Below are positions 41,885 through 49,823 of a DNA stretch of 64,000 bases, piece after piece. The translations under genes and the position numbers were made by a program. The stretch is from Rubrivivax sp. (GTDB lineage: Bacteria > Pseudomonadota > Gammaproteobacteria > Burkholderiales > Burkholderiaceae_C): NCBI GenBank assembly GCA_016789865.1, contig JAEUPC010000225.1:1-64000 (forward strand), given 5' to 3'. Each line of letters starts with the position of its first letter. The first letter of the stretch is position 1. The notes under the pieces are model-generated. The model had not been told where the DNA came from. It was given only the letters and a program-made list of their open reading frames with translations, and made no database searches.

Positions 41885-42898
41885 ATGAGATTGCGCATGC
41901 TGCTCGCCGCGCTGGTCAGCGCCGGCTTCGCCTTCAACGCCGCCGCGCAGGCGCCGGCCAACCCGCTGGTCATCAAGTTCAGCCACGTGGTGGCGCAGGA
42001 CACGCCCAAGGGCAAGGCCAGCGAGTTCTTCGCCAAACGCGCCGCCGAGCTGAGCAAGGGCCGCGTCAAGGTGGAGGTCTACGCCAACAGCACCTTGTAC
42101 AAGGACAAGGAGGAGATGGAGGCGCTGCAGATCGGCGCGGTGCAGATGCTGGCCCCGTCGCTGGCCAAGTTCGGCCCGCTGGGGGTGCGCGAGTTCGAAG
42201 TGTTCGACCTGCCGTTCATCTTCGACAACTCCGACGAGCTTCACAAGGTGACCGGCGGCAAGGTCGGCAAGCAGCTCTTCGCCAGGCTCGAGACCAAGGG
42301 CATCACGGGCCTGGCGTACTGGGACAACGGCTTCAAGAGCTTCTCGGCCAACAAGCCGCTGAAGACGCCGGAGGACTTCAAGGGCCTGAAGATGCGCATC
42401 CAGTCGAGCAAGGTGCTCGAGTCGCAGATGCGCGCGGTGGGTGCGCTGCCGCAGGTGATGGCATTTTCCGAGGTCTACCAGGCGCTGCAGACCGGCGTGG
42501 TGGACGGCACCGAGAACCCGCACAGCAACCTCTTCACGCAGAAGATGCACGAGGTGCAAAAGCACATGACGCTCAGCGACCATGGCTATCTCGGCTACGC
42601 GGTGATCACCAACAAGAAGTTCTGGGACGGCCTGCCGGCCGACGTGCGCACGGCGCTGGAGCAGGCGATGAAGGACTCGACCGACTACGCCAACAAGATC
42701 GCCAAGGAGGAGAACGACGAGGCGCTGGCCAAGGTCAAGGCCTCGGGCAAGACGGCGATCTACACGCCGACCCCCGCCGAGCGCCTGGCCATCAAGAAGG
42801 CGATGGTCAAGGTGCACAAGGAGATGGAGTCGCGCATCGGCAAGGAGGTGATCGAGTCGGTCTACAAGGAGACCGGGTTCGATCCGGGCAAGCTGTGA
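41885..42898 (+). CDS. dctP: TRAP transporter substrate-binding protein DctP
   Basis: 337 residues: signal peptide (to AAAQ) and a DctP fold with IKFSHVVAQDTPKGKASEFF, the carboxylate-binding Arg in KGLKMRIQSSKVLESQM and TGVVDGTENPHSNLF. It binds an organic acid, typically a C4-dicarboxylate, in the periplasm. AAGGAG precedes the ATG. A long hairpin begins at its stop codon and separates it from dctQ. Confidence 0.95.
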   Translation: MRLRMLLAALVSAGFAFNAAAQAPANPLVIKFSHVVAQDTPKGKASEFFAKRAAELSKGRVKVEVYANSTLYKDKEEMEALQIGAVQMLAPSLAKFGPLGVREFEVFDLPFIFDNSDELHKVTGGKVGKQLFARLETKGITGLAYWDNGFKSFSANKPLKTPEDFKGLKMRIQSSKVLESQMRAVGALPQVMAFSEVYQALQTGVVDGTENPHSNLFTQKMHEVQKHMTLSDHGYLGYAVITNKKFWDGLPADVRTALEQAMKDSTDYANKIAKEENDEALAKVKASGKTAIYTPTPAERLAIKKAMVKVHKEMESRIGKEVIESVYKETGFDPGKL

Positions 42899-43020
42899 CA
42901 AGGCGCGAATAGACCTGCTGCGCGACCCGATCCCAGGCCCGCGCTCCTCGCCGTACGCCAGTACGGCTGCGGTGCTCGACCCGACCTCGGGCCGCACGCG
43001 GCGGTCTTTTCGCACCTTGT
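42898..43020. repeat. Long hairpin between dctP and dctQ
   Basis: Arms 42898-42915 (ACAAGGCGCGAATAGACC) and 43003-43020 match at 16 of 18 positions when reversed. Pairing resumes inside (CGCGACCCGA region) and closes with a perfect GCCGTAC-GCCA-GTACGGC tip at 42950-42967. In the messenger this would fold into one stem of about 120 nt. Such structures between a binding-protein gene and its permease genes often protect the upstream message or reduce read-through. Confidence 0.75.
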
Positions 43021-43107
43021 GATCTGTGCACGAGAAGAGACGCGGCCGAAGCCTGGGACCCGCCCGACGGCCGCCGGTCCGACATCGACAGGAGGCGAGG
43101 GCACGAC

Positions 43108-43818
43108 ATGGCCATCCGGTTTCTGGACCACCTCGAGGAATGGCTCGTCACCTTCCTCATCGGCGCGGCGACGCTGGTCATCTTCGCTGCCGTGATGCAC
43201 CGCTACGCCTCGGGCGTGGCGATCCCCGGCGTGCAGGACGCGCTGCTGCGCATGGACATGGGCTGGGCGCAGGAGCTGTGCATCATCATGTTCGTGTGGA
43301 TGGCCAAGTTCGGTGCCGCCTACGGCGTGCGCACCGGCATCCACGTCGGCGTGGACGTGCTGATCAATCGGCTGAAGCCGGGGCCGCGCGGCAAGTTCAT
43401 CGTCTTCGGGCTGCTGGCCGGCGCCACGTTCACCGGCATCGTCGGCACGCTGGGCGCCTATTTCGTGTGGGAGAACGGCGCGCACTACGCCTTCTTCAAG
43501 GCCTTGGGCATCCAGGGCGAGGGCCTGTTCGAAGGGCCGACCACGCCCGACCTCGAGTGGCCGACCTGGATGGTCTACTCGGCGGTGCCGTTCGGTTCGT
43601 ACCTGATGTGCTTTCGCTTCCTGCAGGTGCTGGTGAGCTTCCTGCGCACCGGTGAGCTGCCGCACCACGACCACGGGCATGTGGAAGGCATCGACGAGGA
43701 GGTGGCCGACGAGGAGGCGGTGTACCGCCACGAACCCGACCTGCACCCGAAGGACCGGGCGTCGTCGAACGGCAACGGCGGCGGCAACAAGAACGACATG
43801 CCCGGAGGCCGGCCATGA
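43108..43818 (+). CDS. dctQ: TRAP transporter small permease DctQ
   Basis: 236 residues, four membrane helices (starting LVTFLIGAATLVIFAAVMHR), with the DctQ motif WAQELCIIMFVWMAKFGAAY and GIHVGVDVLI. Hydrophilic His/Asp-rich C-terminal tail of ~55 residues (HHDHGHVEGIDEEVADEEA) is longer than usual. Strong AGGAGG site. Overlaps dctM by 4 bp. Confidence 0.94.
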   Translation: MAIRFLDHLEEWLVTFLIGAATLVIFAAVMHRYASGVAIPGVQDALLRMDMGWAQELCIIMFVWMAKFGAAYGVRTGIHVGVDVLINRLKPGPRGKFIVFGLLAGATFTGIVGTLGAYFVWENGAHYAFFKALGIQGEGLFEGPTTPDLEWPTWMVYSAVPFGSYLMCFRFLQVLVSFLRTGELPHHDHGHVEGIDEEVADEEAVYRHEPDLHPKDRASSNGNGGGNKNDMPGGRP

Positions 43819-45098
43819 ACGCGCTGATCATCTTCGCGCTGCTGACGGCGCTGCTCATCACCGGCATGCCGGTGTCGATCTCGCTCGGCCTGACGGTGCT
43901 GACGTTCCTGTTCGCATTCACGCAGGTGCCGATCGAGTCCGTCGCGCTGAAGCTGTTCACCGGCATCGAGAAGTTCGAGATCATGGCGATCCCGTTCTTC
44001 ATCCTGGCCGGCAACTTCCTCACGCATGGCGGCGTGGCGCGGCGCATGATCCGCTTCGCCACCTCGCTGGTGGGGCACTGGCCCGGCGGTTTGGGCCTGG
44101 GCGCCGTGGTGGCCTGCGCGCTGTTCGCGGCGATCTCGGGCTCCAGCCCGGCCACGGTGGTGGCGGTGGGCTCGATCCTCATCCCGGCGATGGTCAAGGC
44201 CGGCTACCCGTTGCGCTTCGGCGCCGGCGTGGTGGGCAGCTCGGGGGCGCTGGGCATCCTGATTCCGCCGTCGATCGTGATGGTGATGTACGCCGTGTCG
44301 ACCAACAGCTCGATCGGGGCGCTTTTCATGGCCGGGGTCATCCCCGGCTTGGTGCTGGCCGCGATGCTGATGTTCACCACCTGGTGGCGGGCATGGAAGG
44401 GCGGCTACCCGAAGGAGGCACGGGCCACCTGGGGTGCGCGCCTGAAGTTCTTCCGCGAGTCGGTCTGGGGCCTGTTCCTCATCATCGTCGTCATGGGGGG
44501 CATCTACAGCGGCATCTTCACGCCGACCGAAGCCGCGGCGATGAGCGCGGTGTACGCCTTCTTCGTGGCGATGTTCGTCTACAAGGACCTGAAGTGGAAG
44601 GACGTGCCCAAGACGCTGCTGGCCAGCGCGAACATGAGCGCGATGCTGCTGTACATCATCACCAACGCGATCCTGTTCTCGTTCCTGCTCACGCACGAAA
44701 ACGTGCCGCAGGCGATCTCGGAGTGGATCCTGAAGAGCGGCCTGGGCGTCATCGGCTTCCTGCTGGCGGTGAACCTGCTGCTGCTGGTGATGGGCAACTT
44801 CATGGAGCCCAGCTCCATCATCCTCATCACCGCGCCGATCCTGTTCCCGATCGCGATGAAGCTGGGCATCGACCCGGTGCACTTCGGCGTGATGATCACC
44901 GTGAACATGGAGATCGGCATGATCACGCCGCCGGTGGGGCTCAACCTCTACGTCGCCAGCGGCATCAGCAAGCTGGGCCTGTCGGAGATGACGGTGGCGG
45001 TGTGGCCATGGCTGCTGACGATGCTGATCTTCCTGGTCATCGTCACCTACTGGCCGCCGTTGTCGATCTGGCTGCCCAAGGCGCTGGGAATGATGTAG
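43815..45098 (+). CDS. dctM: TRAP transporter large permease DctM
   Basis: 427 residues, about 12 membrane helices. DctM signatures: EKFEIMAIPFFILAGNFLTHGG, SGSSPATVVAVGSILIPAM, LGILIPPSIVMVMYAV, and GMITPPVGLNLYVASGI. Carries out Na+-driven uptake with DctQ. The operon dctPQM follows the kor cluster on the same strand and might bring in the organic acid that feeds it. Confidence 0.96.
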   Translation: MNALIIFALLTALLITGMPVSISLGLTVLTFLFAFTQVPIESVALKLFTGIEKFEIMAIPFFILAGNFLTHGGVARRMIRFATSLVGHWPGGLGLGAVVACALFAAISGSSPATVVAVGSILIPAMVKAGYPLRFGAGVVGSSGALGILIPPSIVMVMYAVSTNSSIGALFMAGVIPGLVLAAMLMFTTWWRAWKGGYPKEARATWGARLKFFRESVWGLFLIIVVMGGIYSGIFTPTEAAAMSAVYAFFVAMFVYKDLKWKDVPKTLLASANMSAMLLYIITNAILFSFLLTHENVPQAISEWILKSGLGVIGFLLAVNLLLLVMGNFMEPSSIILITAPILFPIAMKLGIDPVHFGVMITVNMEIGMITPPVGLNLYVASGISKLGLSEMTVAVWPWLLTMLIFLVIVTYWPPLSIWLPKALGMM

Positions 45099-45140
45099 CG
45101 GGCGGCAGCGCGGCCTGCCGGCCTGGCGTGGCCGCCGCCG

Positions 45141-45154
45141 CTGACCTGCATCAA
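45141..45154. promoter_or_regulatory. FNR-like site upstream of the DUF411 gene
   Basis: CTGAC-CTGC-ATCAA, eight of ten consensus positions, 66 bp before the start at 45220. Confidence 0.4.
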
Positions 45155-45219
45155 CGCCCCGGCGGCGCGCGCGTCCATCATCCACGGCGTCGGGAGTTGT
45201 ACCTGCAAGGAGCGATGCA

Positions 45220-45702
45220 ATGAGTCTGCGCGTCAACCTGCGCCGCCGCTGGCTGCTGACGGCAGCTGCGGCGGTGGCCCTGCCCGCCTGGGCGACCCGC
45301 GCCGCCAAGGGCGGCAAGCCGATGGTCGAGGTGTGGAAGAGCCCCAGCTGCGGCTGCTGCGGCGACTGGATCAAGCACCTCGAAGCCAATGGTTTCGAGG
45401 TCAAGGCTTTCGACGTCGATGACGCCTCGAAGGTGCGCCGCCGCGTCGGCTTTGCCGACAAGTACGGCTCGTGCCACACCGCGCTGGTGGGCGGCTACGC
45501 GCTCGAGGGCCATGTGCCGGCGCGCGAGATCAAGCGCCTGCTGAACGAGAAGCCGCAGGGCGTGGTCGGCATCGCGGTGCCGGGCATGCCACTCGGCTCG
45601 CCGGGCATGGACGGGCCGATCTACGGCGGCCAGAAGACGCCGTACGACGTCGTGCTCGTCAAGCGCGACGGCAGTGCGAGCGTGTACCAGAGCTATCGCT
45701 GA
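45220..45702 (+). CDS. DUF411 (CopG-like) periplasmic metal-binding protein
   Basis: 160 residues: Tat/Sec-like leader (RRRWLLTAAAAVALPAWA) and a thioredoxin-like fold with the DUF411 Cys cluster SPSCGCCGDWIKHLEANGF and a second site CHTALVGGYALEGHVPA. Members such as Pseudomonas CopG bind copper and may reduce Cu(II). Strong AAGGAG site. Followed by a DUF302 gene 50 bp later. Copper handling beside cytochromes is plausible but not proven. Confidence 0.88.
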   Translation: MSLRVNLRRRWLLTAAAAVALPAWATRAAKGGKPMVEVWKSPSCGCCGDWIKHLEANGFEVKAFDVDDASKVRRRVGFADKYGSCHTALVGGYALEGHVPAREIKRLLNEKPQGVVGIAVPGMPLGSPGMDGPIYGGQKTPYDVVLVKRDGSASVYQSYR

Positions 45703-45752
45703 CGGTTGCTGCGCCAGGCACGACGCCGGCATCACGAAAAGGAGATCGAACG

Positions 45753-46232
45753 ATGATCCGCAACCACGCATTGACCGTGCTCGCCACCCTGGCCATGGCG
45801 AGCTTCGCCGCCGCCGCACAGCCGGTGGTTACCTACAGCAAGGCCGGCGCCAAGTTCGACGACGTGCGCGACAACGTCAAGCTGGCCATCGAGAACCGCG
45901 GCCTGGTGATCGACTACCAGGCGCAGATCGGCAAGATGCTCGAGCGCACCGGCGCCGACGTCGGCTCGCAGAAGAAGCTCTACGCCGACGCGCAGACGCT
46001 GCAGTTCTGCAGCGCCAAGCTGTCGCGCAAGACGATGGAGGCGTACGCCGGCAACGTGGTGATGTGCCCGTACAGCATCGTCGTCTACGCGACGGCCGCC
46101 AAGCCCGACGAGGTGTTCGTCGCCTACCGGCGCTTCATGAGCCCGGGCGGCGGGCCAGCTTCGCGGCAGGCGCTGGACGAGGTCGAGGCGCTGCTGGACG
46201 CGATTGCGCGCGAGGCGGTGGGCAAGAAGTAG
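45753..46232 (+). CDS. Secreted DUF302-family protein
   Basis: 159 residues with a signal peptide (to FAAAAQP) and a DUF302-like fold (KFDDVRDNVKLAIENRGLVI, VVMCPYSIVVYATAAKPDEV). Members of this family are found near sulfur and metal stress genes; the biochemical role is unknown. Two Cys (QFCSAK and VMCPYS) remain in the mature protein. AAGGAG site before the ATG. Likely co-transcribed with the DUF411 gene. Confidence 0.8.
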   Translation: MIRNHALTVLATLAMASFAAAAQPVVTYSKAGAKFDDVRDNVKLAIENRGLVIDYQAQIGKMLERTGADVGSQKKLYADAQTLQFCSAKLSRKTMEAYAGNVVMCPYSIVVYATAAKPDEVFVAYRRFMSPGGGPASRQALDEVEALLDAIAREAVGKK

Positions 46233-46286
46233 CGGCGGCCGCACCGCCACCGTGCGGCCGGTGCGCCGGCGCATCCGTGCGCCGGC

Positions 46287-46955
46287 TCAGCCGTTCGCGA
46301 ACTCGGCCAGCGCCTTCGGCTCGACCACGCTGATGCGCTCGCGTTCCAGCCGCACCCAGCCGCGCTCCTCGAAGTTGCGCAGCAGCCGGCTGATGAAGAC
46401 GCGCACGCTGCCCAGCTCGTCGGCCAGGTTCTGGTGCGTGGCCTCGATGAGCGGGCCGCGCTGGACGAGCAGCCGCGCCAGGCGCGTGTCGAGCTTGCGG
46501 AAGGCCACTTCCTCCAGCAGTTCCATCACCTCCGCGAGCCGCGCGCCGTAGGTCTCGAAGACGAAGCGGCGAAACGGCGCCGCCTGCAGCAGCAGCTGCT
46601 GGAAGTGCGCCGGCGTGATCTTCAGCAGCACCACCTCGGTCTCGGCCACGCCGCGCGCCGTGTAGTGGATGTCGCCCAGCAGGCAGCCGCTGGACAGGAT
46701 GCAGCCCTCGCCGGGGCTGACGCGGTACAGCACGATCTCGCGCCCGCCGGCGGAGCGGGCCGTGACGCGCACGCTGCCTTCCAGCACGAGCGGGAAGCCC
46801 GTGCACGGCATGCCGGGCTCGAACAGCGTGCTGCCGGAGGCCACCTTGCGCGCAGGCGACGCGGCCAGCACCTCGTCCAGCAGCGCCGCCGGCACCTGCG
46901 CGAAGACCGGAAAGCGTGCCAGCAGCAGCGCCTGGGTCGGCTGCGCGTCGTTCAT
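46287..46955 (-). CDS. Crp/Fnr-family transcription regulator
   Basis: 222 residues: N-terminal cNMP-type sensor domain (GSTLFEPGMPCTGFPLVLEG, VSPGEGCILSSGCLLGD), dimer helix, and a winged helix with THQNLADELGSVRVFISRLL. The recognition helix keeps the SR pair but has Val-Phe where FNR and its relatives have Glu, so the DNA target may differ from TTGAT-N4-ATCAA. No N-terminal FNR-type four-Cys cluster; Cys in the sensor loops (MPCTGF, GCILSSGC) are of unknown use. Convergent with the DUF302 gene, divergent from the DUF2892 gene. Confidence 0.88.
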   Translation of the reverse strand: MNDAQPTQALLLARFPVFAQVPAALLDEVLAASPARKVASGSTLFEPGMPCTGFPLVLEGSVRVTARSAGGREIVLYRVSPGEGCILSSGCLLGDIHYTARGVAETEVVLLKITPAHFQQLLLQAAPFRRFVFETYGARLAEVMELLEEVAFRKLDTRLARLLVQRGPLIEATHQNLADELGSVRVFISRLLRNFEERGWVRLERERISVVEPKALAEFANG

Positions 46956-47117
46956 CGGTCCGCCGTGCCCGCAGGGCCGCCATGCGTGCCCGCTGGGGTT
47001 GCCACCGCACCGGAGCACGGCACCGCCGCCGCGGCGCGCGCAACCTGGGTTGCCGACGCAGCGGCCGGCCTCGGCCATGCTCCCGCCCCGCAAGACCCAC
47101 TCACATCGGCACCCACC

Positions 47118-47342
47118 ATGAGCATCGAAAACACCATCCGCCTGTTTGCCGGCACCGTGATTCTGCTGTCCCTGGCGCTCGGCGCGCCAGCGAGCCCGCT
47201 GTTCCACTCGAGCCACTGGCTTTGGCTGACCACGTTCGTCGGCTTCAACCTGTTCCAGAGCTCGTTCACGCGCCTGTGCCCGTTGGAGCGCGTGCTGGCC
47301 CGGCTCGGCCTGAAGAGCGGCGGCGCCGCCTGCCGCGCCTGA
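47118..47342 (+). CDS. DUF2892 small inner-membrane protein
   Basis: 74 residues, two membrane helices (LFAGTVILLSLALGAPASPL and WLTTFVGFNLFQSSFT), ending with the family motif CPLERVLARLGLKS. Related domains are fused to rhodanese in YgaP, so a sulfur-related role is possible. Divergent from the Crp/Fnr gene with a GCAACC-TG-GGTTGC dyad near 47040 between them, a possible operator. Confidence 0.85.
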   Translation: MSIENTIRLFAGTVILLSLALGAPASPLFHSSHWLWLTTFVGFNLFQSSFTRLCPLERVLARLGLKSGGAACRA

Positions 47343-47390
47343 GCTGATACCCATTGGCGTTCGAAGACATTGAAAGGCCTTCGACGAGGT

Positions 47391-47515
47391 GGTGGCGCCG
47401 AGGACGCCGGGTGGTCGGCTCCGCGAATGTCCTTTTTCAGCGGCCCAGCTTCGCTGGACCCCTGAATGCATCCTTTATTTCGCTGCGCCGGCCACCCGCC
47501 GTCCTCGGTGGCACC
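47391..47515. repeat. Palindromic repeat family 1, copy C
   Basis: Same orientation as copy A. Outer arms pair as GGTG...CCGAGGACG and CGTCCTCGG...CACC with short internal mismatches. The inner hairpin has CCAGC-TTC-GCTGG with variable outer stem (CAGCGG and CCCCTG). Shares AATGTCCTTTTT and AATGCATCCTTTATTTCGCTGCGCC-type text with the other copies. With copy D it fills the convergent gap 47343-47852, which holds no gene. Confidence 0.85.
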
Positions 47516-47554
47516 TGGGTGGGTCTTCGTCGGCCAAGTCCCGACGCGCCTGCC

Positions 47555-47671
47555 GGATCGGGACGATGGGGTGCCCTGCGCAGCGAAATCAAGGGGGCAT
47601 GCGGGGGACCAGCGAAGCTGGGCCGCCGCAAGAGGACATTCGCGGAGCGGGGCACCCCGTCGGCCCGATCC
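47555..47671. repeat. Palindromic repeat family 1, copy D
   Basis: Opposite orientation to copy C. 22-nt outer arms beginning GGATCGGGACGATGGGGTG pair with its counterpart ending CCCGATCC, two mismatches. Inner hairpin CCAGC-GAA-GCTGG flanked by a GC-rich stem. C and D together form a tail-to-tail pair between the DUF2892 gene and the ABC exporter operon. Confidence 0.85.
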
Positions 47672-47852
47672 CGCCACGGTCTGTGGCCCTGATCTATTCG
47701 ATCGATCGCGCAGCCGTGTGAGTCCAACGCGCCTGATCGCGGCGCCCGCTCGGAAGTCAGGCAGCGGGGGCTGCGTGCCTCGTGACTGCCACCGCAGCGC
47801 GGCGGCAGCCATGGCTGCCCAGGTGTGGGCTATTGGGGCGCCGTTGGGCGCG

Positions 47853-48557
47853 CTATGCGGTCGCCGCCTCGGCCTGCGGCAGGCGCGTCAGCCGCCCGTC
47901 GTCGAGGTGGTAGACGGTGTCGAAGCCTTCGATCATGCGGTGGTCGTGCGTCACGGTGATCACCGCCGAGCGGCGCTCGCGAGCGATCTTGCGCAACAGC
48001 GCCATCACCTTGCCGCCGCGCTCGGTGTCCAGCGCCGCCGTCGGCTCGTCGGCCAGGATCAGCGGCGGCTCGTTGGCCAGCGCGCGGCCGATGGCCACCC
48101 GCTGCTGCTCGCCGCCGGAGAGGTTGGCGGGCAGCGAATCGGCGCGGTGCGCGATCTCGAGATAACCGAGCAGCTCCTTGGCGCGCCGCGCCGCGTCGCG
48201 CCGGCTGGCGCCGTTGAGCTGCATCATCAGCGCCACGTTCTCCTGCGCGGTGAGGAACGGGATCAGGTTGTGCTGCTGGAAGATGAAGCCGATGTGGCGG
48301 CGCCGGAAGGCGCGCGCATCGACGCCGGTCCAGCCCTGGTTGTAGACCTCCTGCCCGGCGATGACGATGCGCCCTGCGCTCGGCTCGAGGATGAGGCTGA
48401 TCGACAGCAGCAGCGTGCTCTTGCCCGAGCCGCTGGGCCCGAGCAGCGCGGCGAGCTCACCCGGCTCGACAGTGAACGAGCAGGGCTTGAGCGCCTGCAC
48501 CGCCAGCTCGCCGCTGCCGAAGGTCTTCGAGACGCCCTGGACTTCAACGACCGCCAC
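47853..48557 (-). CDS. ABC exporter ATP-binding protein (DevA/LolD-like)
   Basis: 234 residues of the MacB/LolD type: Walker A LLGPSGSGKSTLL, Q-loop IGFIFQQHNLIPFL, signature NLSGGEQQRVAIGRAL, Walker B LILADEPTAALD, switch VTHDHRMI. Third gene of an adaptor-permease-ATPase operon, the DevBCA order used for glycolipid or small-molecule export in cyanobacteria and related MacB-like efflux. The substrate cannot be told. Confidence 0.92.
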   Translation of the reverse strand: MAVVEVQGVSKTFGSGELAVQALKPCSFTVEPGELAALLGPSGSGKSTLLLSISLILEPSAGRIVIAGQEVYNQGWTGVDARAFRRRHIGFIFQQHNLIPFLTAQENVALMMQLNGASRRDAARRAKELLGYLEIAHRADSLPANLSGGEQQRVAIGRALANEPPLILADEPTAALDTERGGKVMALLRKIARERRSAVITVTHDHRMIEGFDTVYHLDDGRLTRLPQAEAATA

Positions 48558-48623
48558 GCGTTTCCTCCTGCCTTCGTCTGAGTTCAGCGGCCGTCATGCG
48601 CCTCCACCCGCTTTGACCGCCGG

Positions 48624-49817
48624 TCATCCACCGAGGGCCAGCTGCGGCGGCGTGCGCAGCGCATGCCAGATCGCCATGCCGCTGGCGACCACGCCACCGG
48701 CCAGCATGACGGCGAAGGTGATCGTGGTCTCCTCGGCCAGGAACGACAGCGAGCGTGGAAACCCCGGCGCGATCAGCGCGCGCAGCCCGTAGGCGGCGGC
48801 AAAGCTGGCCAGCGTCAGCGCCATCGACTGCTCCATGATCAGCCGCACGATCACGCGGTTGGGCGCGCCGATCAGCTTCAGCGTGGCGATCGAGCGGATC
48901 TTCTCGATCGTCAGCACGTAGATGATGAGCGCGATGATGACGATCGAGACGACGACCAGCAGCGCCCGGAACAGGCCCAGCACCGCCGACATGCGCGCCA
49001 GCCGGCCTTCGAGCATCAGCGCGCGCTCCTCGGCGCTGGTGTAGACGTTGAAGTACAGCCAGTCGCGGATGTGCTGCGCCACCGCGGCGGCATCGGCGCC
49101 GGGCGCCAGCCGCACCAGCACGGTGTTGATGGTGTCGCTGGGGGTGGCCAGCAGCGGCAGCAGCCGGCTGGCCTGCTCGGGCGTGTAGCCGGCGCGCTGC
49201 AGGCGCTCGAGGCTCGCGGCCCGGGCCGCGACGAGCGCGCGGTTGTCCTGCTGGAACTGCACCTGCTGCGCATCGGGCAGCGACAGGTAGAGCAGCGGGT
49301 TGCCGCCCGAGTCGACCGCACCCTGCGTCACGCCAACCACGGTGTAGCGGTGGGTGCCCAGGCTCACGCGGTCGCCCGGCTCGAGGCCGAGCTTGCGGTC
49401 GGCCACCAGCTCGTAGCGCGGGGCCTCGATCGTGCGGCCGCGCACCAGCCGCCCGGGGCCGCCGAGGCCGCCGAAGACGTCGTAGCCGATCACCGTGAAC
49501 TGCTGGCTGCGCCCGCCGAGTTCGCGCTGCGCCGCGTAGATGACCAGCGGGCTCGCCTTGGCGACACCGGGCGTCGCGGCCACGCTCTTGTGGCTGTCCA
49601 GCGGCATGCGCGAGCTCTCGTTGAACGGGCCGCCGCGGCCGCGCTCCACCACCCACAGGTCGGTGGCGGTGTGCTCGATCAGCCACACGCCGTCGGCGAT
49701 GTTGCCCTGGTAAATGCCGTTCATCACCAGCACGATGGCCAGCAGCATCGCCACGCCGGCGATGGTGGCGACGAACTTCCCGACGTGGCGCCGGATGTCC
49801 TTGATTGCCAGGTCCAT
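48624..49817 (-). CDS. FtsX/MacB-type ABC exporter permease (DevC-like)
   Basis: 397 residues: one N-terminal helix (VGKFVATIAGVAMLLAIVLV), a large periplasmic domain, and three C-terminal helices (LLVVVSIVIIALIIYVLTIE onward), as in DevC/MacB-type permeases. The motif EKIRSIATLKLIGAPNRVI is the coupling helix typical of the FtsX family. It is separated from the adaptor gene by only 6 bp. Confidence 0.92.
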   Translation of the reverse strand: MDLAIKDIRRHVGKFVATIAGVAMLLAIVLVMNGIYQGNIADGVWLIEHTATDLWVVERGRGGPFNESSRMPLDSHKSVAATPGVAKASPLVIYAAQRELGGRSQQFTVIGYDVFGGLGGPGRLVRGRTIEAPRYELVADRKLGLEPGDRVSLGTHRYTVVGVTQGAVDSGGNPLLYLSLPDAQQVQFQQDNRALVAARAASLERLQRAGYTPEQASRLLPLLATPSDTINTVLVRLAPGADAAAVAQHIRDWLYFNVYTSAEERALMLEGRLARMSAVLGLFRALLVVVSIVIIALIIYVLTIEKIRSIATLKLIGAPNRVIVRLIMEQSMALTLASFAAAYGLRALIAPGFPRSLSFLAEETTITFAVMLAGGVVASGMAIWHALRTPPQLALGG

Positions 49818-49823
49818 GGCGGT

